Counted from the first letter of the stretch, positions 21,821-32,726 are shown. The stretch: 64,000 nucleotides of DNA from Terfezia claveryi (GCA_015179025.1 WHUX01000176.1:1-64000); one strand, 5' to 3'. Made by a program: numbers and translations. Notes: generated by a model not told the origin, from the letters alone.

Positions 21821-23279
21821 TGTCACGAGGTGACATCCAGCCCTACCAAAGGTACTTGGGCCCTCATAGAACGACCCTTGAATCCATATAGAGTCTAGGT
21901 ACACTCTTAGCAGTATGGTGCAAATGTTTCTAATACTTATCTATAAAAGTTAAGTATATGAAATGGGTATGAACCTCGGAATGGTTTATAATCATCTGAG
22001 ATAGTTAAGACCCTTATGGAACGTCCATAGACCCTTGAGGGAGCTAGGGTTTAAGTTTCATAAGTATCCGATTAAAGGTTCAATAGTTATACCTAGATTA
22101 ATATGCTATCTATATGCATACATATACTAGCTATTAGCTGTTACCCTGAAGTCTTGGCGTTACCCTGAATTGCTGATTATTACCCTGAACTTAAGGAAAA
22201 TAATTCGGTAAAAATAACTAAAAAAATGAAGGACTAAGGGCGCACTTTAGACCAAAGTGCGTCCGGTGACACTATAAGGGAGTGCGCCCAGGACAAAGGC
22301 TAAAGGTAGGGCCAAAACATAAAGTTCTCCGAATTTAATGTTTCAAGGTTCTATCTAGGCCTACTCTTCGCCCTGATTCCATTTCTGCAATTCTTTTTAT
22401 GATCGGAGTTAAACTCATGGAGATATAAGACTTTTAATATGGTCATATGGGTCCACAAGAGGTTTACTTATTATTGGTAATAACTCCATGAATAATTTGG
22501 GTATCTAGATAAACTAAGATTCTATAATCTTCTATACGTTGATACCTTTCTAATGGTAATCTACTTGTGACCCATGGTTCTCTATTCATAGAGTTATGTG
22601 CAGTTGAAAATTATTTTCAATGGTTACTAGACACTATTAAGTGAATATTGCCGGATACATAATTAGATACCTTCGGATATTGTCGGATGGTAATTCGATA
22701 GTATTGAGGATTGGTAACGTATCTCAAATTGAATTTAGTTGTCTCTGATAAGAATTCTTTAATGGGATAAGGGAGCTATAAGCGAAGTATGTATAACATG
22801 CAGACATGGGAATATTCTCTACGTTCGGATTAGTAACCTGTGACAATGAGTACAGATAGCAACTGCATTAACAAAGGTATAGATGGCATAACACTTAGGA
22901 AGAAATTCCAAGGTGACAGGTAGGCCTGCATTTTATAAAATATTCTTATCATAAGAATATCTATGAACACCATGGGATATAAATAGTGCAAGTAGTTCTG
23001 GTTGAATTTATTCTACCACTAGCGAGTATTCGAAAGCAAGAGTACCTTGAGTTCACAAAGCCTACAAAGTTCTAAGTCTTGAGGTAACTTTATGTTTAAG
23101 TGACATAGGATTTATTTTGTGTTGCGAAATAAGATCTATCATGAGGAACTACTGTTGGACTAAACTTTACTGCTATAGGATTGATATTCTATGTTGCAGA
23201 ATAGATATCATTGTAGCAGGAAATTACGGCCGTCCTAATAGTCGCAAGAGTGCTATCAGTCAATAGGGCCCCCGTGATA
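21821..23279 (+). repeat. Family A LTR, copy A (E4 3' LTR)
   Basis: Starts TGTCACGAGG and ends CCCCCGTGATA (ancestral end CGTGACA), 1459 bp. It aligns end to end with copies B (35690-37086 plus 46643-46705) and C (53020-54477). The LTR ends form a 10-bp inverted repeat TGTCACGGGG/CCCCGTGACA in the intact copies. It contains three TTACCCTGAA repeats (22141, 22160, 22180), a CGCACTTT/AAAGTGCG palindrome (22241-22261) and a TATAAATA box at 22978-22985. Confidence 0.9.
22978..22985 (+). promoter_or_regulatory. TATAAATA box in family A LTR
   Basis: The box and its context GATATAAATAGTGCAAGTAG are kept in all three LTR copies (36848-36855 in copy B and 54176-54183 in copy C, with slight changes). 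It lies about 1.16 kb into the LTR, leaving some 290 bp for R and U5, a sensible promoter position. Confidence 0.65.
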
Positions 23280-23509
23280 TCATCAAGAGTATTGCTAAGA
23301 ACATTCGCTTCTAAGTCAACCCATTTCCCCTCCTGGTTGGCAGACCTTAATTGAAGGTTTGGTATTGGTTGAATTCTTAAGGAATTCATCATTTCATATG
23401 CATCATCGAGCTGAGAATCAAAATGCTTTTTTAATTGTTTCCCTGTTAGCTTTTTTGGTTTGGGTCTTATACCTTTCTGGAGGACAATAACTATTATAAT
23501 ATCTCTCAT
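23280..23509 (-). other. Unassigned open frame in X
   Basis: A minus-strand frame of about 77 residues (with PKPKKLTGKQLKKHF and LDDAYEMMNSLRIQ) runs into the family A LTR at 23279. Its amino-acid composition looks like real protein, Lys/Gln/Leu-rich and probably helical. I do not recognise it and no homologue is seen elsewhere in the window. It could be an old gag or host exon fragment. Confidence 0.3.
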
Positions 23510-23744
23510 AATGTTGAGAGATCTCTAAAGTGTGTGTAGGTATATGGTTGATGGGTGGCTATAAATGTTACAAATATATATGAGTGCATGAGTCTTATGC
23601 TAAGACCTGGTCGAATCCACTGCAAAGAAGAATCATACATATATTAATGATAATGTATATTATAACTATACAAATAAACCAAAGGAAACCGTAATCAACT
23701 CCTTCCTTATTACTTTTCCCATCGTATACGTAATCCTACTACGT

Positions 23745-25100
23745 GTGTGATCAATCATTATCCATCTCTACCACTTCCGCCTTCATCACCTTTATCATCT
23801 TCTTCAACATCCTCCCTGCCGTTTTCTTATCTGGCTGTTCCTTCTCCCAAAATAATACTTTAACAGCTTCCTCTACCACTAAAGCTTCATCCTTCTCTTC
23901 CTTATCAAGTACCTCATACTTTAGTTCTTCCACCCCCTCCTCTATATCAAAGTTAATAATGGGGATTTCTAACCCATATTTCCTTCTCTTTTCCACAGTT
24001 CTCTTTTCGACCTCATTTGCAGCTCTCTTATGTTTGCGAGTCTCAGGGTCAGCCTCTGCTCCTTTCGCTCCTCCTGCATCAACCGCCCTACTCTTACCTT
24101 TATCCATTCTCACCTCTTCATTCAGTCTAGGCTCGGCTCCAGATTTAGCTTTGGCTTCCTTCAGGGGTAATGCAGAAGATCCATGCCAGTGAGGGATCGA
24201 CCTCTGGGTTTCTACAACCAGTTCAGAGCCAGGAAGTTCCTTGTCAATATTCTTAAGATCCACGTTTGGATGTTGGGCAGCAACTTCACTAACAGAAGAA
24301 GAAGAAAGTTGAAAAGGAGAAAGTAAGGTCTGGGTATCTATAGGTGCCCGGCCAGTAGGGCTTTGTATCTGACCACTGGAATTTTCCTCAACCGAGGTTA
24401 TCTGACCAGCGGAATTTTCCCCAACCGAGGTTATCTAACCAGCAGAACTTTCCCCAACATCGGTTTCCGGCTGTGAATCAGCTACAGCCTTCTTTCCTCT
24501 CGCTTTGTGTCTTTTTGATATAGCTCTATCAGCTATATCACGCAAGGTTGGCTAAGCAACTTTCTTTGTCCTTTTAGTGGCCAGCCGCTCTTTAACCCTA
24601 GTCTTCAAAATAAGCTTTGCTGCTGCTCAATCCACTTGTTTCTCTGAGAACACTGCAAGCTCCCTTAGAAACTCCTCGGCCGGCCATGGCGGTATGAGGT
24701 CCCCCACCTGGTCTTCCCACTGCATGCTCCAGGTTGCTTCTACCCTGTCCTTTGCCTTACCTTTCTTTCATACCGACTCTGAATGGATGTCCACTAAGGG
24801 GAGGATGATTGAGGTGAAGCCGAGCTTAGTATTGGCAGTCACCCTATCCACTTACATTGCTGCATATTCTTCGTCTGTCCAGGCCTCAATGACCTCCTTC
24901 TGGACCTGTGCTACAAATGAGATTTGTTCCGTCTGTTCTTGAGTTAGCCTAGCAACTTCTAAGGCTAACTCCCACCTTTTGGGTCTATCAAGCTTAGACA
25001 GCTCGTCACTGTATCTTTTTTGGAGCCCTTGACTCCTCTTCACTAACTTTCCGGTGATATTGACGATTTTGGTGGATATTATTATGATGAGAAATGAAGT
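23745..25100 (-). pseudogene. X ORF3 homologue (family C accessory ORF, broken)
   Basis: Homologous to ORF3 of E5 and E6. The N-terminal helix reads VARLTQEQTEQISFVAQVQKE. The central signature is WEDQVGDLIPPWPAEEFLRE, and ERLATKRTKK follows. A basic stretch (RKHKRAANEVEKRT) and an acidic end with IPIINFDIEEGVEEL close the protein, stopping near 23750. Stops occur at about 24640, 24555 and 24437. The expected start ATG reads ATA. A 33-bp repeat (24383-24465) encodes copies of ENSAGQITSV. Function is unknown. Confidence 0.75.
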
Positions 25101-25135
25101 TTGAAGGTTGTAAGGAAGATGGAGGGGATCGAGAG

Positions 25136-25143
25136 TATTTATA
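25136..25143 (-). promoter_or_regulatory. TATA box upstream of X ORF3
   Basis: On the minus strand, AGTATAAATACTCTCGATC is followed by a pyrimidine-rich stretch and, about 50 bases on, by the ORF3 start region. E5 has AGTATAAATACCTCCGATC at 32717-32735 upstream of its own ORF3. Conservation at the same place suggests ORF3 is expressed from an internal promoter. Confidence 0.6.
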
Positions 25144-25514
25144 CTGAAGGGTATGGTAAATTTAGGTGGCATTGGCATTTTCCAAATCATACTTTCTGGC
25201 TTCCATTCAGTTCGAGAGTGTCTGGATGACTCTTCCTTCTAAGTTCCACTTTGTTACACTTTGTTCATGAAGTTCTATTTATTTGCAGGAACATTCTGCA
25301 AACAGCTGAGTTCCATTCTATCCCTTACCCTAAAGTTCTTTCTCTCCTTAACTATTTTTAATACCTTCCTTTCATGGTCTTTTCTTTTAGATGCATCCCC
25401 TCAGCCTGCTTTTTAGTTGAGATATTCCATATATTTCTAGAAAGGTTCTGCGAGAATTACCCTAATTCTTTTTGATTTAAACGCCTTAGCCAGAAGAACC
25501 TTTTTGCCTCTTTA
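25144..25514 (-). other. X spacer between dyad array and TATA box
   Basis: About 370 bases, AT-rich, with no supported frame. A weak purine run on the minus strand (TTTTTAAAGAGGCAAAAAGG near 25500-25520) may be a decayed relative of the internal polypurine tract of E5, but this is a guess. Confidence 0.35.
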
Positions 25515-25558
25515 AAAACAAAAGATACTTCGTATTGCACACGTAACTCCTCCTACGT

Positions 25559-26018
25559 TATGGTGGCTAGGAAGTTATTTGTGATAAGGGTAACAGCAAA
25601 AGTTATTTTAGCTTAGTTTGTTAGCCTCGCTGGAAAGGGGGTATATTATGCGGAGGAATTCTTGTACTTGGACACACTTATTAAGAAACATATGCATCGT
25701 TTTTATACATACAAGAAAAGTGCTAGAATCTTCACTCTGTTACCTTAAGATGATTGATAGCCAGCTTCGTATGCTACTGTCGATTGTCTTTTACTTTTTC
25801 TTGAGGGTTTACTCTATCACTTACGTGTATCGAGACACGTAAGACTTAAAAATTGCTTATCTCTTGTTAAAATCGATCTTAGCTTATAAGATTTTCGCTT
25901 CTCGCAAGAATACTCTGTGATGATTCTGCGAGATACCAGTGGATTCCGCCAGCTTATCCAACTCTCCGGATATCTAAGACAGTAATAGTTACTCTGACTA
26001 TTTGCGATCTTCTTCATA
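25559..26018 (+). repeat. E5 5' LTR
   Basis: Begins TATGGTGGCTAGG and ends TTCTTCATA, 460 bp, identical in length to its partner. Ends are TATG/CATA rather than TG/CA. It contains a perfect dyad CTTACGTG-N8-CACGTAAG at 25820-25843. Confidence 0.9.
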
Positions 26019-26019
26019 T

Positions 26020-26037
26020 TGGTCCCTTTGACCAGAG
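26020..26037 (+). promoter_or_regulatory. E5 primer-binding site
   Basis: TGGTCCCTTTGACCAGAG starts two bases after the LTR. E6 has the near-identical TGGTCCCTTCGACCGGAG next to its 5' LTR. A leading TGG matches the CCA end of a tRNA, so this is the likely minus-strand primer site. The tRNA is not identified. Confidence 0.7.
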
Positions 26038-26600
26038 AGCTAAGGCAGTAAGATAATTGAACTTTTGCAGAATTGTCAGAACATACATATTGATATCACT
26101 CAAAAAAATTGGTATGGAAGTAGAGGAATCGGAAAAAACCCCTTTTAGACATAACTTTGAGTACAACCCTTACGTTAAAGCCTCTGGAGGCTTTTCTGGC
26201 TTTTGCGGCTTTTGTGGCTTTGGTCTCTGTGTATTTGTCCCTATTCTTTGTTCTTTGCTTGTAGCGCACCCAACTCAAAAATAAGGAAAAAGAGGGAGTT
26301 GGCAAAATAATTGGCCTCGTACTCGGAATTTTGTACAGAATAGCTGCCCAAAACAGCATAACAATGAAGGAAAATCGAGCAGAAGAAAAAAAGGTAGAAT
26401 CAACAGAAGACATACCTAAGCTTGAATATTCGCATATCATATATTTTTGTTGGTTGAATTCCCACAGTTAGAATTCTCGAGAGCAAGCATTTTACCCTCC
26501 ATTTTATCATACACGTAGGAAGCCCTACATATGAGATACCATATCTTCACCTACCAAAATCAAGAAAGCCATAGAATCAAAGTCGGAGGCTTAGAATGTT
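26038..26600 (+). other. E5 leader
   Basis: No supported frame over about 560 bases. A short run of GGCTTTTGYGGC-like repeats at 26193-26225 encodes Gly-Phe repeats in one frame, but the frame stops at 26282 and has no match in E6. Confidence 0.5.
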
Positions 26601-27715
26601 CCTCAGCAATCTACGTTAGCTACTACTTTTTCACTGTTTCCCCTTCCATTTCAGTTAGGATCTCCGTATGTGAATGGCACTGATATTACTGATTTTTTGG
26701 TACAATGGGAGAGATTAACAATGGATTGGACTGACTCACAGCGTATCAAAAAAGTTCCTCTCTATTGTCAGAAGATGATTGGTAAGTATATTAAGATGCT
26801 AGATTTATATATAGCTGGGGAAAGTTGGGACGATTTTATGGTCGCGCTTAAAGTGGAGTTTAAGGATGATGACAATGAGCAAATCAGGAATATGAAAACG
26901 TTCCTGCAGAATCTGGTCCAGAATATGAGAAAAGAAAAAGAACCTTTAGTGTCAGCTTATAGGATGTTCATTTTTGAATTCACAGAGAGATTGAATCTTC
27001 TAGTGAATAAGCTAGTAATTAATGAACATATGTGAGTATTTATGTTTTTGTAGGCTTTTTCTGACAAAATAGGAGATAAGCTTTGCAAACGATACAAGAT
27101 TGACATTGACGATACCGATTCAACTGCAACTATCTGGCCAGAGCTAAAAAAGAAGGTGTTGAACGTATGTACATAGGATGATTCACAGATGAGCAAGCTA
27201 TGGAAGGCCAAGAAGCAAATAGAGATGAACACTTTGGTGAAGAATCTTCCAAAGCTAAGAGAGGAATTGAAACCAAAAATGGAGAGTAAGAGTCATACGA
27301 AGGCTGAGCCACTGGATGAGGTAACGAAAATGATGAAGGATGTCCAACTGAGTAACATGGAAGCTCAGAAGAAGTTGGAAACTGACATTTCATTCCTGAA
27401 GAATTTCTTCACGAAGACTCCACTGCAGGTAGCTCCCTATTACCCACCTCAACAATATGGAAATAGGGATTACCCTCCAAACTAGACTGCATCATTAGCA
27501 AATCGAATTCGAGGATGTTATTAGGATGGTTAAATGCATAGGAAGGAGGAGTGTCAAGACTTAAAGAAAGCTATTGAGCATGGAGAAGTCTACCAAAGAG
27601 ATCGATTCACGTATCTTGGACAGCAGAGTGTAGAAGATGAAGTTCTTATCCCTGTTCCACATGAAGTTGAAGGAAGAATGAAGTGGCAAAAGATTGGGTC
27701 CGAGACTACCTGAGA
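26600..27715 (+). pseudogene. E5 gag (decayed)
   Basis: The capsid-like region reads LPFQLGSPYVNGTDITDFL...QWERLTMDW, matching LPGQIGAPLFDGTNVSRFV...WENLTAGW in E6. No ATG could be fixed as the start; the open run from 26670 begins with GTG. The sequence shifts frame near 27030 and continues as the Lys/Glu-rich run 27189-27485. A decayed zinc knuckle (RGCY then MHRKEEC) lies at 27508-27555 with stops inside it. The tail KKAIEHGEVY matches E6. Gag would form the particle. Confidence 0.82.
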
Positions 27716-27754
27716 AAGAAGGAAAGTGAGGTTTCAAAAGCGTAGTGTATTTTC

Positions 27755-28860
27755 GTGGAAGATCAGGAAGGTGTTGATTGTAATATTATTGAGGAAAGAA
27801 TCAATGGTGAACCGGTGGTCTTCAAAGCATCAAAAGAAGCATTGATTGAGAAGAAAAGAATGAGAGATATTGAGGATGTTGGTAAAAGCAATCGAAAATT
27901 GAAACAACCTTGCAACCCTTCCATACCTCCGAGAATCCTGAAGTGCGGACAGAAGGATGAAAGCAAGGTTGATTCCAAGCAACCTAGACAATCTCACAAT
28001 AAGCTATGGGCTACCTTGAAAGAAGAAGTGGATATTAAAGATCTTAGTAAAAGAACTCTAGATGCACCTGTACCAGAAGTAACTGTTTGAGAGCTTCTAT
28101 CGATTTCGCCAGAACTAATTCAACAATGGTTTGGCGTTAAGAGAGTTCCACCAATCAAGGAAAAAGCAGATGAACCAGATGCCATAGCATTTACTGTTGG
28201 TTGGAAAGAGGCGCTCAGGAAGCTATATGCGTGTGCTTCCCCTAAGTGCAAGGGTAGAGTTGAAGAGACGGAGTATAAGATGCTGATAGATTCGGGAGCG
28301 GAGTTGTGTTTGATGAGTAAAGATGTCTTCGATGAGTTAGAATTACCCATTAATTTAGCTATGGATTGGTCTGTTGGAGCAGCAAACAATCAAAGGACGA
28401 AGGCATATGGAATTTGTCATGATGTTGAGGTAAAGATCAGAGAGATATTAACCAGATATCGATTTTTTGTTATGGAAAACTTATCCTAGGACATAATCTT
28501 AGGAAGGCCTTAGGAGAGGATGGTCAAGGCAAAGCATGATAATAAAGATGATAAGAGTTGTTATACTACAATATATGACGAAAAAGGAAACACAGTGACA
28601 TTCTGCTAAGTTCCATCTCATCATGAATGAAATCAAAGTGAAGCTAGATGGATGAAGGCTTGCCTAAAAGTCAATGGACAAGTTGACTATACTCCTGAGG
28701 ATTTGGATGTTGAGTCCAGTAACCTAGGATGTAAGGTATAGGAGGAAGTTCAAGTTGATGAAAACGATGATGTTTTTACCTTAAAGATAGAAAAAGGGAA
28801 GCCGCCTAAGATTACGGAAGGAAAAGATGACATTTGCGTAAAGAGCTTTACGTGAGTGTT
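27755..28860 (+). pseudogene. E5 gag-pol junction and aspartic protease
   Basis: The run 27755-28090 is hydrophilic linker. The protease proper is at 28240-28600: MLIDSGAELCLM has the canonical D-S-G active site, and IILGRPW-like residues follow near 28500 with stops. In E6 the equivalent site is D-G-G. The protein ends in an acidic stretch with several stops before reverse transcriptase. Confidence 0.8.
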
Positions 28861-30130
28861 AGATTCGCTTAAAAAGGTAGAAGGTCAGACCCTATACAAC
28901 AGAAAGCAAGAAAAAATTCATCCTGCTAATATTCCGCATAAAGGGGGATTGAAACCTGAAGGATTAGAGAATTGGAAGGAACATCGTATTGGACATCTGT
29001 CGCTTGAAAACAAATACCCATGGACTATCCCTAAGTTTTCTTCTTTGAAAAGAGGGGAAAGGCTCACTCCGGAAAGAATTACCAAGTTGAAGATTGGAGA
29101 AACAATTACTGCTGAAGAATGGGATGTTCTTATGGAAGTTTTGTTTAGCAGGAAAGCAGGAATTGCTTTTGATTTTACGAAGAAAGGGGTTTTCAAGTCT
29201 GAAGTCAAACCACCCCATAGGATTCCTACTATCGAACATGTACCATAGCAAGCTGCCAATTTTCGACTCCCGAAAGCACTAGAAGAAGAGGTTATTGATA
29301 TCATGAAGAGGAAGCTTGAATGTAGGGCTTAGGAAAGATGTTGTGGTCCATACCATAATCCCTGGTTCCTAGTAAAAAAAAAAGATAAGGGATATCGACT
29401 CATCAATACAACTCAAAGATTGAATGCAATAACTATTAAGGATGTGAGCTTGCCTCTATCTGCGGAAGAATATAGCGAGGACTTCGCTGGATTTCCATTG
29501 CTATCCTTGCTCGACTTGTTTTCCGGGTATGATCAATATAAGCTAGCGGAGGTTAGCCGAGATATGACAGCATTTCAAACTCCACTAGGACTTCTTAGAA
29601 TGACTACCCTACCCCAAAGATATATGAATGGTGTACAGGTATTCAACAGGATAATGAAGAAGATTTTGAAGGACCAGATAACTGCTAAGAGAAGCAAGCC
29701 GTCTATTGATGACGTTGGGGTTAAGCCGCAGACTAGAAGCTTGTTTTTGGATAAGAATGGAAAGCCAATTGAAATAGCGCCAAGTATCAGAAAATTTGTT
29801 CTAGATGCTATTATATCTATTGATAAGGTGCTAGCAGATATAGAACGAGCTGGAGGAACAATTTCTGGGTTTAAGAGCGAGTTTCTAATGGAACAGTTGA
29901 AGGTCATGGCTTATGTGTGTGGGATGAATGGAAGAATGCCGGAAGAGACGAAGACCCGAAAAATTACTAGTTGGCCCTCATGTATAGATCTTACCGATGT
30001 GCAAGCATTCTTGGGACTATGCGTCTATTACAGAATTTGGATTAAAGATTTCTTGATGATTGCAGAACCGCTTTTTCGCCTGGGGAAAAAGAATATGGAA
30101 TTTGAGTGGACGGGTGAACAACAATAAGCA
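28856..30130 (+). pseudogene. E5 reverse transcriptase (broken)
   Basis: The N-terminal part is at 28856-29400 and ends in a stop near 29331. The open run 29420-30127 contains LLSLLDLFSGYDQYKLA, FQTPLGLLRMTTLPQ and the catalytic box SIDD in PSIDDVGVK (near 29705), where the usual Tyr or Phe is Ser. VYYRIWIKDFLMIAEPLFRL marks the connection domain. The same FIDD-type arrangement occurs in E6. Confidence 0.87.
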
Positions 30131-30876
30131 ATGGATAAGTTGAAGAAGGATTTGGTCAGTGCGCTGCTCTCAAGCCTATTGATTATGACTCAAAAGGAAG
30201 AATTGTGCTGTCGGTCGATTTGTCCTTAGCCGGATGAGGGGTGATTTTATAGTAGGAAGAACTGGAAACCGGAAAAAGACATTTAGCTCGATATGAATCT
30301 GGAATGTGGACTGCTGCTGAGAAGAAGTATGATTCCGGAAAGTTGGAATGTCGGGGTCTCCTTAAGGCATTGAAAAAGTTCCGCATGTACTTATATAGAG
30401 TCAGGTTTTTAGTTAAAATTGATGCAACAATGCTTATTTATCAGCTAAACCAACCAGCTTCGGACCTGCCAGGATCTGTAGTGAATCGATAGTTGGCATG
30501 GATCAAGTTATTTGCCTTCGAAATCAAACATGTACCTGGTAGCAGACATAAAGGACTAGATGCATTGTCCCAAAGAAGGCGATCAGAAGAAGACTCTGAG
30601 GTGTCGGATGAGGAAGAGTTAGAGGATAAGATGGATGCGGAATTAGTAGTGAATGAATTTAAGGAAATTAAAGTTATTGAGGACGAAGAAGAAGAAAGAG
30701 AAATACTGGAGGAAATAAGGAAGATTCGGAAATTTTTGCAGGATCTTGAAAGGCCAGAAGTGATGATGGATAAGCAGTTTGATTCTTTCAGATTGAACAC
30801 CTTGAAGTTTTTGATTCAAGAAGGTTTGTTATTTCGAAGGGCACGGCAAAACTTGCCTCCAAGAAGGGTCATGTAG
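30131..30876 (+). pseudogene. E5 RNase H and spacer
   Basis: ILLSVDLSLAG-type first strand near 30200 is followed by YDSGKLECRGLLKALKKF and VRFLVKIDATMLIYQLNQPASDLPG, then LAWIKLFAFEIKHVPGSRHKGLDALSQR. Stops at 30124, 30230, 30253 and 30490 break it. The spacer after it is extremely acidic (30590-30740). The order and wording match E6 residue by residue. Confidence 0.87.
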
Positions 30877-32036
30877 AAAGAGAATGAGCAGAAAGAGATT
30901 TTGCAAGAGCTTCATGAAGAATGTGGGCATAGAGGACGGAAGGGGACATACGAGAAGGTAGCCTTACAATACTGGTGGAATGGATTGTATAGAGATGTTG
31001 AGAAGTGGGTTCGAAGCTGTCAGTAATGCCAAAAAAGATCTAGAATAAGGGTCACAGAAGAATTGTATCCTACACTAGAAAACTCATTGTGGTTGAAGGT
31101 CAGATTGGATGTGATACATATGCCAGCAAATGAAGGAATGACGAGAATTGTAGCGATGAGAGACTACCTATCAGGATGGGTTGAAGGAAAAGCATTGAAG
31201 AAAGTGGATTCGAAGAGTATAGCAGCTTTTGTCCATGAATGGATAGTTAGATTTGGCGTTCCCAAACAAATAATTTATGATAATGGACCTGAAAACTAGA
31301 AGATAACTAAGCTGCTAATTGACAGATATAGAATTAAAAACATCTGTATCACTTCATACCATCCTCAGTCGAATGGTATCATTGAGAGGGGCCACCAATA
31401 AATTGTGGACAGGTTGGCAAAACTGGGATCAAGATGGGTGGCGAATCTACCATTTGTTCTGTGGGCGGATAGAGTTACGACAAGGGCTTCAACTGGGTAT
31501 ACGCTATTTAAACTTATATTCGGACAAGATTGTATACTCCCAGTAGAACTTCCTGTGAAAAGCTGGGCTACTGTCAATTTGGATAAGGTGAAAAGTAGGG
31601 AAGACCTTTTGGCTGCAAGAGCGAGGCAACTGGAAAGAAGAGAAGAAGATATAGAGGAAGCAAGGAAGAAAATTAGAGAAAGTTGAGGGAGAAACAAAGC
31701 CTACTTTGATAAGAATCATCGAGAAAGACAACAGAACTTGGGGATCGGGGATATAGTACTTCTGTACAACAGCGCTCTTGATAAGCAATGGTCTCAAAAG
31801 CTCAAGAATAAGTAGAATGGCCCATATAAGATTAGGGATGTTAGAAAAGATCGGGGAACTTATCTGCTCGAAGAACTTGATGGCACGGAGATAAAAGGGA
31901 TTTATGTAGGGGATCGATATAAGAGGTTTTTTGTCTACCATGGAGTTAAAGTGGAAGATGAAGAGATAGTTGAAGAAGGGGATAATGATGAAGGGGGAAA
32001 CAAGGAAGAGTATGAAATAGTGGAGCCTGAAGATTA
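30877..32036 (+). pseudogene. E5 integrase (broken)
   Basis: The zinc-binding part has HEECGHRGRKGTYEKV and C-X2-C with the first Cys-containing pair followed by a stop (SCQ-stop-CQKRS). The core keeps all three catalytic residues: RLDVIHMP, IIYDNGPEN and HPQSNGIIERGHQ. The C-terminal domain reads GDIVLLYNSALDKQ, GPYKIRDVRKDRGTYLLEELDGTEI, ending at a TAG at 32034-32036. There is no chromodomain, unlike family A and the E1/E3 family. Several stops interrupt the frame. Confidence 0.88.
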
Positions 32037-32530
32037 GGAAAATGTTATGTTCACATACTGGGAGAGCAGGTGTAAGGAACTTCTATTGTGTTGTCTTGAT
32101 TACTTATATAGGATGTAAACACCTAAGTGACGCTATATGCTCATTTTTTTTGTTCTTTTTTAATCGTTGTATCCTGTTGTCTTTAATACTTTTATCGTCT
32201 TAATTTGATCACTTATGTGAAATGTGAACATGTAAGTAATGCTTTATGCTAGTTTTGTTCATTTTATCGTCTTGTTTTGATCACTTATGTGGAATGTGAA
32301 CACGTAAGTGATGCTTTATGCTAGTTTTGTTTGTTTTATTGTCTCATTTTAGATAAATTAGGCTTTGTATGCGGGTTTTGATTTTAATATAATGCTAGTG
32401 ATCTCATGAAATTACTGTTTTGGAAAAGGAAAGATGGTGGGAGAAGGAAGTAGAATTGACACTCATGTAAAAAGAAGGACAAAGAATATTACTCAAGTAT
32501 CAAGGGATTTTTTTGAGGAGGGCAAAAAAT
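32037..32530 (+). repeat. E5 dyad repeats between pol and ORF3
   Basis: A non-coding spacer with three tandem units that each carry an inverted repeat: degenerate at 32098-32132, TCACTTATGTG/CATGTAAGTAA at 32209-32239 and TCACTTATGTG/CACGTAAGTGA at 32281-32311. The last two are 72 bp apart and share the tail ATGCTTTATGCTAGTTTTGT. The dyad resembles CTTACGTG/CACGTAAG in the E5 LTR and the ACGT dyads in X at the matching position. Confidence 0.75.
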
Positions 32531-32547
32531 TTTTAAGAGGGGGGAGG
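32531..32547 (+). promoter_or_regulatory. E5 internal polypurine tract
   Basis: TTTTAAGAGGGGGGAGG here is identical over 17 bases to the polypurine tract next to the 3' LTR (34492-34508). E6 has its own internal copy in the same place. It may act as a second plus-strand primer, like a central polypurine tract, or mark an old 3' end. Confidence 0.7.
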
Positions 32548-32718
32548 GATAGAGATTATAAAGAAAAGAAGTTCAGAGAGTTCAGGGTAATGAATAGAAA
32601 GAAAATTCGAATGTTCGGATAACCACAGAATCTTCTATAGAAGAGTCTGGAATGGAATGGAACAAACGAAGAAGGCATCAGATATAAACAGAGCGCTAAA
32701 ATTTAGTTTTCTGTTTAG

Positions 32719-32726
32719 TATAAATA
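32719..32726 (+). promoter_or_regulatory. TATA box upstream of E5 ORF3
   Basis: TATAAATA within AGTATAAATACCTCCGATC, followed by pyrimidine-rich sequence. The homologous X has AGTATAAATACTCTCGATC before its ORF3. The ORF3 ATG is about 430 bases downstream in E5, because a GAGACAC-rich insertion lies in between. Confidence 0.6.

Larger units (their letters stand above)
19733..23279 (+). mobile_element. E4: 3' half of a family A element
   Basis: Begins abruptly inside RNase H at the E3 LTR and runs through integrase, chromodomain, 3' untranslated region, polypurine tract and a 1459-bp 3' LTR. Order and sequence match the complete copy E7 (50940-54477). Many codons are TAG or TGA where E2 or E7 keep Gln, Trp or Arg. 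The 5' half is absent from this locus. On the right it abuts X. Confidence 0.88.
23280..25558 (-). mobile_element. X: family C fragment, left part (3' end of element)
   Basis: On the minus strand this is the end of a family C element: part of a tandem dyad array (25515-25558, continued at 34975-35544 beyond E5), a TATA box, ORF3 and downstream sequence. Pol and LTRs are not seen here. It is cut on the left by the family A LTR copy A. E5 split it with a duplicated ACGT. Confidence 0.75.

Noticed and set aside
32434..32622. 62-codon basic ORF spanning the internal polypurine tract of E5
   Set aside because: Composition follows from the purine-rich DNA, and no equivalent exists in E6 or X.
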